Positions 10,501 through 24,077 are shown, counted from the stretch's first letter. The stretch is 64,000 nucleotides of DNA from Combretum micranthum (GCA_024138025.1 JAMXBD010000205.1:64501-128500), one strand, 5' to 3'. Notes: a model not told the origin generated them from the letters alone. Program-made: numbers and translations.

Positions 10501-12250
10501 TTCTATTCAATTCCATTTCTTTTATTCTAATCCATTATGTTCTAAATTATTGGTGCGTATCAAATATGACATTAGCATTGAAGTCCCTTTAGAGTCTCAA
10601 AATCCAAAGTTTTATTTGTTTTTTTCCTTTGACGTTGCATTATATATTAAATAGCAACATAAATCCTAGAATTTTATATTTTTTCTTATTACCATTACAA
10701 TAGGAAAAGGATATTAAAACCTGGTTGATTCTAGTTGAAAGACTGATGATATCAGGAAAAAGCAAAGAGTTAATTATAAATATACTGCCCAAATCCCTGT
10801 GAAGAATCATTATCATCTTGTAGATTTTTAAAGAGCACATTTAAAGGTACATTTTTTTACAGAATTACTCAAGAAATTGTGCAAATCTAACTATGCTAAA
10901 ATGGCTGGATCCGATTGAGGTGAGCCCCGGCCCCTTGTTTAGGGCTCAACACTTTGGTTCTAAATATGAGAGCTTGTGCAAACCCTCGATACTACTTATT
11001 GGAATACATTCACCCTTCGTCCAGCATATTTCTCATACTCAGAGTAATTGTTATGCCAAATTGCAATAACGATGCATCTCTTAAAAAAATAAAAGATAAA
11101 TAAATTTAATTAAAAGAAAAAAAGAGTATTACCAGGAACATTTTTCTAGATACGCATTTACCTCTGCGAAAAAGCTCTAGAAAAGTCGGGCTTTTCCTAA
11201 ATAATTGAAATTTTATACAACAATGTACAATTTGATGGTGCATCCACGTTTAGCAAATGTTTGTTATGCTAAAAAATTGCAATAATAATTAACACCTATT
11301 GTCAGCTGATCATATCTGGTAAATGGGTTGAAAAAAAAAAAAAAAAGAAAGAGAGAGAAAAAGGATATTGAGGACTCCGGTTTTTTAAAGTCTGATTGGT
11401 CCGGCTCTGTCTAGGCTCCAGCTGTTGAGTTGAGTCATGAATATATGGTTTAATGGTTACTCTTACTCATATGTATATGTCCGTGCAAGCCGCTGTTCAT
11501 GGGAAAATTGTCTTCAAGTGACCGTTTTAGTTCTACATGATGAGAGTAGTTTGAAAATTTTGTCTCGTTCCATATCAACCCAAATATGCTTTCACGTGGG
11601 AAAGTCAAACCTAAAGCTCCTGTCAATCATATTAATTGCACTATGACTTCATCTATTTTTTTTCCGATTCGCCTCGCCATCTTTTACTGCTTCTTTTTTT
11701 TTTTTTTTTTTAACCTCTTTTGCCCTTTCCCAGGTCACATGATCAACTCGTGCCACAGCCAGACTAATAAATTAGCTTTGTAATTTGTATTAGGAGCACG
11801 CTTGTCTTTTTCTCTTTTTACTTTTGTAGTCTTAGCATATTATTTTTATTGTACTGAAATTGATATTTATTAAAAAACAGATCAAACAATCTGAGTAGAT
11901 CCTAAATTATCATGTCTCTTATTCATATCTTATGAGATTTAAGTCTAAAAACTCTCAATCTTAATATCATGAGACTTAAAAATCTAAATTTATAACCTAA
12001 TCAATTTAATCAAGGTATTCTATAGTTTGATTGCATCCACTAAAGAAATTTAAAATAAAATTCGTTATCACCATATTATCTATTAAGATAATTGAAACTA
12101 GCATTAATCTAAAGGAAAATACACTTGAAATCTTAAATATAGTGAATTATATTGCAACTGAGAAAAATCTAAAGCAAAGAATATGGGTTTTCAGATCACC
12201 CGTACACTTTATTAAACCTTTAAAGAGAATGCTGTATAGTCAACGCAAAT

Positions 12251-15200
12251 AAAAAAAGTTACCGCACATAAGATGTAAGCGAGAATTATTCAGCCTCCTC
12301 TTTGTCTTTTTCTAGGGTTTATATATATATATATAATATATCATCAAATCCTAATAGGCATATTAAAAGATCATCAAGATCCAAAAGGCATATTTACTCA
12401 TATATCCATTTGAATAATAAGCAAAGGCAAGTTTGTACGTATTTGCATAACATATGTTGAAACACTACAAGTTTAGTGATTATTTTATCAAAGAGGAGGT
12501 CATATGACATATGAAATCATCAATCATTACAACTCATAACCATCCAATTCTATAAGTACACTCCTTGGCCAAACATTAAATATACATATATATATTGATA
12601 TCCTTAAATTTCCATTTTGGTGGTCACTATTAAAGTTATGTTAGAACATGGATGAAGAACTTAAAAATAAATAAAGGGATTAAAATAAACAGCCTTAGTC
12701 TTGAATGATTTGGCGAGTCCGTAATCGTTTTTAGATGCTTAGTCTTGGAAACCACCAGCTGGATTTGGTTTCAAGGAGTGAATATCTAACGCAATACTCC
12801 TTTTTGCTGTTTCACATATTCGTGGGAATATGAGTTGTGCAAATTATATATTATCCCATATTCTACGCAAGCCATCAAATCATGTAACATTCAATATATA
12901 GTTAATTGTCACATTTTGTACCTAAATTTGACTTATCTGTACAATTAACTATCTAAGTGGTATCTATATTTTATCTAGTTCTACAATTAATTATTTGAAT
13001 TTTGTTAAAATTTTACTAAATTTTTAATTAATTACCTTAATTTTATTCTTTTTTTTTCAATTAACTACCATATTTAGGTATGATAAATAACCTTAAAATT
13101 TTATAGGTAGTAAATTGATATTTTTAAACTTTGAACAATTAATTTCACATATGGGCAAATGATATGCCTAAATGCTCTAAAAAATATGAAGTTTGGAATT
13201 TTTTTTGGATTTTTATGTTGTGCAATTTTTATGGACTTTTAGGGATTTTCAATGATCAAACAAAATAAAATAAAAGGATATGAATGAATTAAGTTATTGC
13301 ATATGACGCACCGATAACTTATTCGAACTATTGCTTACATATAATGGATATGATGCATGATTATAACTAAATAAGAAAAGGGAATTTTATCTAATTGATA
13401 ACATATTGTCCTCTCAATTAGATCAAGATATAGTTGTTGAACACCACATTCTATAATAATTGATAAGTTTAAAGAAATATTAGCAAAAGAGTTTCTTCAA
13501 AAAAAAAAAAAAAAGATCATAAAAATCTCTCTCTTGATAATATCATGTTACAAGCTTATATACCGAACAATACTAAGGGCATAAGTATCATATAAAAAAA
13601 AAAAAGGACTGCTCACATATGATAACTTATAAAAGATATAACTCTTACAAGATATAATAGATATAACTAAGATTCTCATAAATTATAAATTAATCATAAC
13701 ACCTAATAACAAAAATTAATAACCATAAAATAATTAAATAACCTAACTAATATAAAATGTTAATATATTCTCATAAAATAACTAAATAAAAGTTGATCCC
13801 AATCATCATCCTAGGGCTTGAGAAGATTCACCCTCGAATCTTAGAAAGAGTATCATCATGGATCAAAGATAAATCTGCAAAAGATAAACACATAAATGAT
13901 GCAACAGTACTATCATGTTAGAAATGTCATCTGTAACCTGTGTTTCTTCCATTCATCAATGGCTCTATCAATGCAAATCTTCAAACTACGATATGCCTTT
14001 AAAATAGATATGAAAGTAAGAAATTGATTATAGGACTCTTGTGATGGTAGAAAACCACGAATTATATCCATTATGTGTTGTAATTTCTGACCATGTCCAA
14101 AAGTATCTAATAAAATTCTACCTCAATCATATGTGAACCATTAATAATAGACAATCTTTTCTCCTTCACCACGACCTCTACAAATTCTTTCTCTGCAGTC
14201 TCTTCAACATTGACATCTGTCTCCTCCATAACCTCTACATCTTCTTTCTCAACAATGATTTATTGCAGAGTCCCTATTTCTTCATATTCACTCTTATCCT
14301 CATTCTTATTATCTCAATCTATACCACTATTCACTGTGCTGCATAATCACCTTTAGACTCTTTTCAAGAACATCATTATTGTCTTCTTCAACAAACCATC
14401 CTATTTAGTGCGATTCTTGAGTAAGAAACTTGTCATTGACACTTGTAATAATTTTGTCTTCTCAGCTAGCTCGGAAGCTGAAATCGATAATTCTTTCGAG
14501 AAAAAAACCTTTTTTATCTTGTAAATAGCATCAAAAGCAATCATTAATGGATCCAAATAAAGTAATAGCTCAATTATTGAATTTATAAGAATGAACTAGA
14601 ATAGTTATTCTTTTCCATGTATAGTTATTCTTATTCATGATTGATAGAGTAATTATTCCAGGAGCAAAATGAGGTAGCTCCTTTATAGGTTGAAAGAAAT
14701 AATATATCTTTGATTTTTTTTCCTGCATATTTTTTTTTATTTATACATGTGACATCAAAGAAACTATAAGGAACAACCATTATTTATTTGTTTTTATGTT
14801 ATGTTCATTTTGGGGACTAATTTTTAAATCCTCTAGGGTGTTAGTTACTGCATCTTGAACACTGAATATGAAAAATATTAAATAACAATTCATGTTTAGA
14901 GTTTAACCATTATCTTTTCCTAAATACCTTTATGTTAAAAATCACATCCACATGTTTGACACAATAAATATTTTACTTTTATTTTGATATAATTTCTTTT
15001 TGTTTTTGTCAACTATACTAACTGATACACATTTAATGATCATTAGTAATTTATTATATTTTCTATTAAATTATGATTTAATTTCTCTCTAAATAAGAAA
15101 GGCTCAATTAAACATTGTCTCGAGTCGTCAGTTCGTTCTAGAACCTAATTTGTGGGAGCTGGTTTGGTTTTTGGTTCTTAGAACCTCCAGTTCCCATAAT

Positions 15201-15433
15201 TCAGTTCGGTTCCTTTGGTACTAGGAATTGTGAAATTGAAAAAAAAAACCAAAAGAATTAATTAAATAACTTTATTTAATTTAAGTAAGGAAGAAAATGC
15301 AAAACAAACTTTTAACTTGAAATAACATTGGGCCTATAGAATAATTATTTATAGCCCATTAGTTAAAAGAAATTTTACAATTGTGCATTTATTTATATAT
15401 AATCATTTGCATTTTTAGTTATCATGTTAGCAA
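12251..15433. other. AT-rich intergenic DNA with a possible decayed coding block
   Basis: Mostly low-complexity. From about 14520 down to 13800 the base composition is richer. The minus strand reads as broken acidic stretches (for example an EKEDVEVMEETDVNVEE piece near 14200) ending near DDTLSKIRG at about 13840. This looks like the remains of a retroelement polyprotein or a similar repeat, but I cannot name the family. Stops and frame changes occur throughout. The rest holds nothing I can identify. Confidence 0.3.
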
Positions 15434-15903
15434 TGTAAGACTACGTTACGCCCCGAATAGGATTAAGGTGTGTTCAATTTTGTTACGTATAATACTTAGG
15501 AGTTATACACAAAGACTACCTTAAACCATACGTTTATTAAACCATACGTTTATCATGATTGTTTTCTACCAATTTTTAGATTCCAAAATCAGTCAATTAG
15601 GTTTTAAAAACATTTGAAAATGTAGTGGAAGTTATAAAGTTTTCACAAAAAGTTTACTCCCGTGAGTAATCAATACATACATAATAGGTATAAGATAAAA
15701 CAGTATCAAAAATCATTTCAGGGTATCTCATGATACCTAAAACAAAAGTATCAAAAGTAAAACAAACGAATCTAAGTATCTCATATAACATGGGTCAAAT
15801 CGAAATACTAAAAAGCATCATATAGTGCCCAGGTTTAGTAGGAGACTCTCTAACTCTATACAAATCATAGTGTACGTGGTCTACATCTAGTATATCCATT
15901 AGA

Positions 15904-15998
15904 TCATGTGTTGTAGTCATCGCCATACTCTTCAATGAAATACTCGAGATTAATATCATAACCCTTATCCTTAGAATAATCATCATCGTCATTGTCAC
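15904..15998 (-). other. Acidic small exon of the diverged LTR copy
   Basis: After a 3' splice-like site (T-rich tract, CAG at 16001-15999) the minus strand reads 30 codons. They are rich in Asp, Glu and Tyr, starting DNDDDDY and ending EYGDDYNT, then TGA at 15906-15904. This is longer than the 13-14 codon version in the other copies but has the same kind of end. I see no GTGAGT donor downstream in this copy. No start codon is visible in the exon, so it would have to be joined to an upstream exon. Confidence 0.4.
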
Positions 15999-16011
15999 CT
16001 GAAAAAAAAAA

Positions 16012-16644
16012 GAGTCAAGGTGGGCAAAGTGGGTAAATGGGCCAGCTCGGCGATGCTCGCTTCGGTCTGTGGGTTAAACGGGCCGGGCTATTTTAACCCG
16101 CTTTTAAACAAGCAATATTTTTTAGGCCTGGACCAGGCCCACTTCGGCTTGCAGACTAAACAAACCAGCCTATAGCCAAAATTAATTTTTTTTATTTTAA
16201 TTTTTAATATTAGTTTATGTGAAAATTAGAATTATTTATATATTCTAAGATTTTATATATATTAACAACTAATTTTATTACTATTTTGGTTATTTATATG
16301 TAAAACAAGTTTTTAAAATGATTTATTGGATATCATATAACATTTAAATCAATAAACATATATTTTAAAAAATGTTATAATACTTATGATACATGCATCC
16401 ATCCTTCTTCTTTCATAACATACATCAATAATTACTAAGATGTTATATTATTCTTGTTTTTAAACTTCTCCTCTTTTTTTTTTTTTTTTTGGCTGGCCGA
16501 GCTGACCTACTTTAACCTGTAAGTTAAACAACTTGGGCCAATTCAGCCTGCTTTTAAATGGGCCAAAAAATTTTGGCCGCAACCCTCTTTTTTAAGCGGG
16601 TTGGCAGGCTGGCCTACGAGCTACAGCCCATATTTCCAACTCTA
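16012..16644. mobile_element. MITE-like hAT-type element
   Basis: The ends are rich in GGGCC/GGCCC: the left starts AGTCAAGGTGGGCAAAGTGG with AATGGGCCAGCTCGG, and the right ends with GGCTGGCCTACGAGC and CCCATATTTCCAACTCTA. They form a degenerate terminal inverted repeat around an A/T-rich core. This pattern (GGGTGGCAAA...GGGCC) is common in plant hAT-derived MITEs. AAGAGT occurs at both edges as a partial target duplication, but a clean 8-base one is not visible. Confidence 0.55.
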
Positions 16645-17359
16645 AGAGTGAGCCGAAGCTAAGTACACAACAACTTAAGCACACACGTAATGATTCACAC
16701 ATTTATTCTAAATATAATGCAACAATCAACAATTTATATCTTTTTAATTAAAGTATAGTAAGTCATCAATGAAGTACTCACACTTCGGTAACACGTTAAG
16801 AACCTAGGGGTCCTAAATAGTAGCAACTGCTTAGAGGGTTGATATAGATAGACTGAATATCTATATCTCCTATCTCTAAATGGTAATAGTTTCGTCTAGG
16901 GGCTACAACAATTACGCGACTCTACTTATTGTAGTCCATTACATTATTCGGTTTAACGGAGACCGTACTTCTAACCTAAACAAATGTAAATTCTTTTTAA
17001 ATGTAAGTAGATGTTATCTCGCTATTGTTCCCCTATTGGCTACCCGCCGAGCCTTCCTCGATGGCCTAAGTGCTTAACTACTATGTTAGCATTGCTTAGC
17101 AAGGTTATTGCCCTTCAGCCTAGGTCTAAGAGTGACCAAGCATAATCAACACTCAATTACTAGCCATCTTTAAGTATTAGTTCATTTTGGATGCCTAATC
17201 TAACCAAGCAACACACATGTCACTGCATACCTAATATTGAATCGATAGATGATAATAGCTCACACTAAGTTGATCGAATATCTATTAAAGAAAATTAATT
17301 GTATAAGATTGAGTATACAAACCAATTATTCATATCACATTGATTGATTAATTAATTAA

Positions 17360-20300
17360 TGTAAGGTCTTATGTAATATAACACATTTAGGTCATCATTG
17401 AATTGAGTTCATTTAGGGTAATTGGGCTTAGGTAGTTTGGACTAAGCCCATTGAATTTGGAAATTGAATTTATTATTTAGATATATTGAGCCTTTAGGGA
17501 TTATACGTTAAGCTAATAAGAAATTCTTTAAACATTCTTCTTTTTAGGGTAATGGGCTTTAGGATTTAGGAATTGAACCCATTAAAAAGTGTTGATATTA
17601 AATTAAGTAGATTTGGGCTTTATTTTAAATTTGGATCCAACTAGAGTAATATTGGTTATTGAACCTAACAATTGAGTTTAAAGCTCAATGGAATTTAATT
17701 TAGATCCTAATGATCTGAGTAAAATGTGTATGTAATTTCATATACTACCAGCAAGTGTACTGGGTCTTGATCAAGTAATATAAAAGTGAGTTGAGTATCG
17801 TTCCCATAAGGACTAAATTAATTACTAGATTGATATTAGCTTTTACTAATATTTAGGCAATCAAAATATATCAATTAACTAACTAATTATATCAAATATG
17901 AATGCAACGAGATTGTGAGAAGTTATGTAAGATAAATGTGGGAAGGAACAAAATCCATCCTAATCTTTACTAATCATGCTGAATTTATATTATATGAATA
18001 ATTAGAATTATGGATATTTGTAAGAAATTGTCAAGATCTAAAACTATCAAGTTTTAGTAAACCATAAAATAATCTATTAGCTTCCGCTATATAAATTATC
18101 AATGGAATCAAATTTACAATCATAAATCTTCCGATTCTATAATTGTCTAATATCCTATTTTAACTTCTCTTAATTCTTTAGTAAGAAATTAAAATAAAAT
18201 ATTGCATGAATTACTTGGAACAATTTCTAAATTAGATAAACTCCGCCGCTTTCACAATTGTTGTTTAATCTCAATTCATGAATTCCTATGAACCCTAATT
18301 CTTTTTCCAAATTACCAGAATTCTTATCAATTCAATTTCAATTAGAAATAAAATAGATAATTAGGATTCAATACGAATATTCCATAATTCTAACAATCTT
18401 ATAATATAAGTTCAAGAATCATTTTAGCAAAATTAGGATTTCATCACTTCCTACAAAGAAAAGTTTAGCTACTCATGAATGATGATTCAATAATCAAATA
18501 AGAATATGCAATTGATAACATTATGAACAAGAATTCAGATAAATGAATTGCATAAGAAAGAGATCAGATATCACCAATTCAATTATCGCAATCTTCAATT
18601 ACAACTTCTTGAAAGCTTAATTCTCTCACAATTCTCTATGAAATGTTAATACTATTTGTATACTAAACTGTTTTCTGTTTTTCTTCTGCTTGTACAACTA
18701 GAGGAGGGAAATCCCCTTTATACAGAAAAATTTCGTGAGAAGTATTAATGGAAAATTGCAGTTTCAACTTGTACACCAGCAGTTACAGTTCCTACGCTGG
18801 CGGCTTACAGGGGACGTAAAGTCTTTTTCTTCTTCGCACAGGCAGTGCATTGGCAGCTTTCATCTTCAGTTACAAGTGTAGGCTGCTGCTACGCCGGCGG
18901 CTTAGATATAGATCTAGCCGACGTATATTATGAAAAATGAAAGGTTGGACCTATTTATACGAAAGCTATCCCAAAGCCGGGGCTTTGATGCCGGCTTAGA
19001 CAATCCATCAAATTTTGTCTTTTCATTTGTCACCAATCATGTGATATCTACTTGTGCCTCCTGATCTTTGATTTATACTGCCTCAACGCCGGTGGCTTAG
19101 TATCTGGCGTAGGTTGTAACTCCTTTTTGCACTGGCATCGTTTGAACTCTAAGCTGCCAGCCTTCATTCTACATCGGCCTATTCACCTTCTATACCGGTA
19201 GCTTTCGAGCGGCATATATTCAATTTAGTCAAGGCTTGTAAAGCTAACAGTGTAGGCAACGGCTTTGAGTAAGTGCAACATTTGATCTTGTAAGCCATCT
19301 CAACGCCGACGGCTTTGACTTCAGAAAAGTCGGCGTTGAATGAAACATTGCAGCAGCTGGCTTCTTCTTCATCTACACTGGCAGCTTTAAGCCATTGTTT
19401 TTATCTTCTTCATTCTATACCACCCCAAGGCCGTGGTGTAGAGGCAGCCTTAAGAAATGTTATTTTGTTGCTAATGAAGGCTGGCTGTACGCCGGTGGAT
19501 TTGGCTTGAGAAAAGCTGGCATACCCCCTGAGTTTTTCCTATTTCCATTCCAAAGTTTCATGTTCTGATTTCTTTGTCCAAATTAGACCTTAAACATGAA
19601 TTTTAACCAAAACAAGTACCCATTCTAGCTATTTTGAACATCAACAAGTTGTATATAATATGATCTTATCACCTAATTAAGCTATTAGACCTTTTAATTT
19701 TCTATTTAGGCTCGTTAAAAGTACTTAAGGGCTTTTGAGGGCATGAGAGGAATTTGAATCCAATTAGGTATTTCAATACCTAGAATTGATAATGGACTTA
19801 AATATTTTAGAAATAGGCCCAATTTGAGTAGATAAGGGTATTGAGCCTATTATTGTGGAAGTCAAGTCCATAAGGCATTGGTTTAGGCATATGCTTTATT
19901 TTGTAGGTTTAGGCCTTAATTGACTAAGGAATTCATGATAGGATTTGATTTAGCCCATTTAAGTATAAATAGGCCCAAATTGCTAGAATCAAGTTATTGA
20001 TCTTAAGGTTATATTTCTAAGCCAAATTTATTTATTTAAGCCCACTTATATTTACTTAATTAAATTGGACCATAGTTTGTTGTCTAAGCCCATATTTAGT
20101 TATCAAGGCCTAAAATAAATATTTTACTAGTCAAGTTAGTCCTAAATTATCTCTAAGTTCATTTTAGTTTATATAAGTTATATTATATCCAGTTACGTCA
20201 TTTGACCCATTTAAGCTATTTATGTCATATATATCTTAGTTTTACTACTTAGGCTAATTTAGGTCATTATAACCCACTTACTCCTAAGTGAATTGCGAAT

Positions 20301-20600
20301 TTAATTTTTATAGCCCATTATATCCTTGAAGCACATTTTATTGCTATTCACCTATTTTAAGCCCATTTAGTTAATTAAAACCTATTATTACTTGGTTTGA
20401 CATAATTAATCTAATTAAGCCCATATAATTGATTTGAGCCCTAAACCATTATCTAAGCCTAATTTAGCTACTAAAGCCTATAATAATTTATTTATGTTGA
20501 TTTAGGCCCATACTATATTCATTTACCAATTTTTATGATTAAAATTCCTTTTGCATCTAATAAACCTAATTTAGCCCATTAAATAATATATATCTAATTT
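17360..20600. repeat. Scattered AAGCCCA / TGGGCTT motif field
   Basis: In 17400-17705 and 19677-20600, which become contiguous once the solo LTR 17711-19671 is removed, motifs of the type AAGCCCA, AGGCCCA, TAGCCCA and their complements occur again and again (about 20 by eye) at roughly 40-90 base spacing in otherwise A/T-rich DNA. I see no open frame. It may be the U3-like part of the diverged LTR or an old degenerated tandem repeat. Confidence 0.5.
17711..19671 (-). mobile_element. TGATAA-type solo LTR with TSD CCTAA
   Basis: On the minus strand it begins TGATAAGATCATATT (at 19671) and ends with TCAGATCA (at 17711). The 5-base direct repeat CCTAA flanks it exactly (17706-17710 and 19672-19676). 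It is 1961 bases long, with no internal domains, so it is a solo LTR or a very small non-autonomous element. TGATAA ends and length are typical of Athila LTRs. It shares about eight GCCGGCGGCTT-like motifs with the other TGATAA copies. The 19315-19509 open frame is a chance frame in this motif region. Confidence 0.88.
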
Positions 20601-21977
20601 TAAATTAAAAAAGCCTAATAAATCAAAATATACCTAAATTGACTAATTATAACTAATTACACTTTAATCAATCTAGTTTAATAACTATTAAATTTAATTA
20701 AAGTTGGATTACACAAATTAACAAAAGAAACAGGGGATGGTCTACACACCGATTCGTTTTTGGATCGGTTCACCACTGCTTTGCATGATTCCAGTCCAGT
20801 TTGATTCATCAAGCTATACTAGACATCCTAGGCTGTCACGCTCCGAGGGATACCCTAAACGTGGCAATCCATCGTATACAATACTAAAGCTTAAGAATGA
20901 CCACCTCAGTCACGCAAAGGCTTCCATATCATGTACAAGGCATACATCACAACCAAGGGAACGCATCAGAGTAGCGCAATTTACATTGATAATAATTAAG
21001 TAACAAGGCAAGGAGAATACTTAACATAAAACATAAACATGATAAATTACAATTCTTAGGGGCATATCCTTCTATTGTCTTCAAGTCAAAATAAATACAT
21101 TTCTTAGAAATTTCTATAACACTAGCATAACATACATTACATATAAAGAATCTTACAAAGTAACTTCATCTTATGTTTTCAATGCCTTCATAAAAGTTTA
21201 ACATTCTTCCATGACTTCATTAATGTCATGTTTTTCGATTTAAGACATGGGTATACCTGTTTCAACAAAATCTATAGGGGTATAAGCTTACAACTAGCTT
21301 AGTGAGGTATTACTTAACATTCACACCATGGTTTCAAACAATTTCATTTAAGTTTTCACACATATGCTATGCATACAATGCAACAATCACGTGATTACAC
21401 AAATATATATAGTTATCCGGAAACCATATATAGAACGGATTTACCTATCTGTATCAAAGGTTAGGGAATTATTGATGAGGATCCTCGATCTTCTATTGCT
21501 AGTCCCTAGGTCTCCACCCAAAGCATTTAGCTGGCTCAGCTTTGAACCTAGAATCACATTTCCTGAGCGATTTGGATTCTCTAAGAAGAAACATAGCCCG
21601 TGTCTCACCACGATAACAACCAATCCAACTCTATGTGTAAAAGTAGCAGCCTTCCGAAAGAGATGTGACTCGATGGATGCTATGCGTGAACGTTTTATTT
21701 TTCTTAAGCCAAACCTTATTAAGGTTTATTAGGGGGTGATCAATCAATTTTGGTAAGCAATAAGCAATCATATAAGTAAGTAAACAAAACACATAAACAA
21801 GCAATTTAAAATTGCGATATTCTTAATTCTCATTTCACACATAAGCATAGAATCACATATATATACATATCCCCGAATTCCCCATACATATCCATTTTTA
21901 TCTTTTCTTAGTATACTAATGCCACTACTTTACAAGTACAAGCAAGGTAACGAAATTAAGAGGAATAGCTTGCTCGC

Positions 21978-22040
21978 CTATTTTGCAATCTTCTTAGTCG
22001 TAGAAATCATTAGGAAAGGTAATCTCGTATCATTCGTCAC
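21978..22040 (-). other. Small leader exon, LTR copy A (degenerate)
   Basis: It follows a T-rich tract and TTTAG|GTGACG. The frame after GT has 14 codons ending PNDFYD-stop, with one in-frame TGA at the third codon. The GTGAGT donor of other copies is altered here to a GGCGAGC-like sequence. Confidence 0.4.
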
Positions 22041-24077
22041 CTAAATAAAAAAAAATACCCGGGATGAGGATTTTGTAGAAATTCTACTTAAATTTTTTAA
22101 TTCTATTTCGCTATGTTCGTCAAAATCGTATAGAATGAATTTTCAATTTAAAATGGACATAACTTGCTCATTTTAACTCGGAATTTTGCATATAATGTAT
22201 TGTTTTCTACCTATTCAAAAAGATCTATCAATTTCTAAGGTTATTTTTGTCATATAAGGTCATTTAGGTTTCGTAACCGTAGGATAAAGATTCAAAACGA
22301 CAATTGCTAAATTTTGCGAAACAATTTTCTAACTCAACTTCATTAAAAAATCCTTTAGTAAATATATATATATATATATATGGTTAATAAATCCTTTGAG
22401 TATATAGATAAGGTCACTTTATATGCAAAAATTCTAATGGTAGTGTCTCAATAATTTAGTTCATAAAACAATTCGTTTTGTAGTGTTTCAAATTTAACTT
22501 GACAAGTTTCTTTTCAAGTATTTTGAAAAGACTTTATATTTTCCTAGGTTATTATAAATGAGTATCTTCTTATTTTATTTTCCTCATTCCTTTTTCCAAA
22601 GCAAGTAAATTTTCCTTTAACTTTGGTCTTTTATAATTTTTACTTCTAGTGATAAAAGTTCAAAGTTATCAAAAGTGTATTAAGTTGTTAAAAACCTATT
22701 TATAAATTTATATTTAGAATGGTTTTAGAAAATGAGTCTTTTCTTCTTATATTTCTTGTTTAAAATATAAGTTCTTGTTTTCTAAAACTTGGTATTTTAT
22801 TTCTCTACAAATTTATTTGAAAAGAATCCTCTTTGTTGATAAAATCCTTTGTTTTTTTATCTTATCATATTTATATTTTTCGAAAATAAGTTCCTTCTTT
22901 AGAAACTTGAAAATCATTATTTTTCTAAGCGGGTTTATAACTTTATGAGTTGATTTTATCTTAACTTTGAAAACTAGTTTGTTTCTTGGTTTTGTTATGG
23001 AATTGAAAAGAGTTTAATCTTAAGCTTTTTGTGAAAACTTTGAATACTAACAAATTATTTTACTAAAACTTAGGTTACCAAAGAAAGTGTTTATTTCTTA
23101 TTTTTCCTTGGTAAAGTCATCTTTGTTATTTGAGAAAACTTTGAGAAAACTTGTATTACTCTATTTCTATATTGTTGATAATAACTCCATTATTTAATAG
23201 CAAGCCACATAATAGAAAATTTGGTTTCAAGTTCCTTTATTAAAGAAAAATTATACTTTCAAAATTTAGTTGAGACAATGTTATTATGGTTATGCATGTA
23301 CATGAGTATATAAAATAAATTAACATAGAGAAAGATACTAGAAGTAAATAAAAAATAAGCAAGATAATAAAAATTCAAGTATTGAGAACCTTAACTTCAT
23401 CAAGGTATCTCGATCAAGTATTGGGAGCCTTAGCTTCATCATGGTATCCTGGGACTAAAAATAGACTAGTCTCAAAAAGAATAAATAAAATAAAGAAAAT
23501 GTTGTTTTGACTTGATATGGACAAGTTTAAGACTATAAAGACTAGTCTTAAAATAGCATGAAATAAATAAATTGCAAAGCATTAAATTAAATAAATAACA
23601 AATGAGCTCATATGCTCTAAAGATTATATATAAATACAAAAATATATTTAGTTAGATATAAATAAGAAATTAGCGTAATAACAACAGTAAAATCAACATA
23701 TATATGAACATAATAACAACATAATAAAAGTTGAATTTCGTGTATAAGAACAAAATATGAACATGTTATTGCTTTTACTACTTATGTGAGTTTCAAAACA
23801 ACACCATAGTCATGTTAAGTTACATGACATGGATAAACTAAATGGTTGGAAGAAATTTACCTAAAGTGTTTATGTGGTATAAAGATGGTAGATAAATGGG
23901 GTATTATGTGAATAGTGATATGTGGTAGATAGTTTATGTATAAGGAAGGATTTTTATGAAGAATTGATTTAAGAGAGTTTTGGTAGAGAGAAATTTTGGA
24001 GAGAGGATTTATGGAGAGATTTTGGGAGAGTTTTGGTAGTAAGATGAGTTATGTGAAAGAATGAAGGATGAATGGAG

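Larger units (their letters stand above)
7252..12250. other. AT-rich intergenic DNA, no gene recognised
   Basis: About 5 kb downstream of CYP710A without a credible coding region. The open frames here (for example 7425-7679, 9358-9717, 10433-10654) are low-complexity, lack recognisable motifs and overlap simple repeats. Several microsatellites and short tandem duplications are listed separately. No tRNA, terminal repeat or transposase pattern was seen. Confidence 0.6.
15434..20713 (-). mobile_element. Diverged long-LTR relative, minus strand, with two nested inserts
   Basis: The left side carries GTTACGCCCCGAATAGG at 15445, resembling the TGTCACGCCCCGAGGGG end of the long-LTR family in the same orientation. 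At 15998-16001 the minus strand has a pyrimidine tract and CAG|GTGAC, followed by an acidic reading frame ending in GDDYNT-stop, like the small exon of the other family members. The right limit is uncertain; GGATTACA at 20706-20713 could be the other terminus, but I found no matching target duplication. A MITE-like element and a TGATAA solo LTR interrupt it. I am moderately confident of the relationship and not confident of the boundaries. Confidence 0.4.

Noticed and set aside
13800..14520. Possible retroelement polyprotein tail on the minus strand
   Set aside because: Only short acidic pieces between many stops; I could not place it in a family, so it is mentioned only within the intergenic entry.
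21364..21732. 122-codon frame on the plus strand
   Set aside because: Runs antisense through LTR copy A and has no equivalent long frame in copy B.
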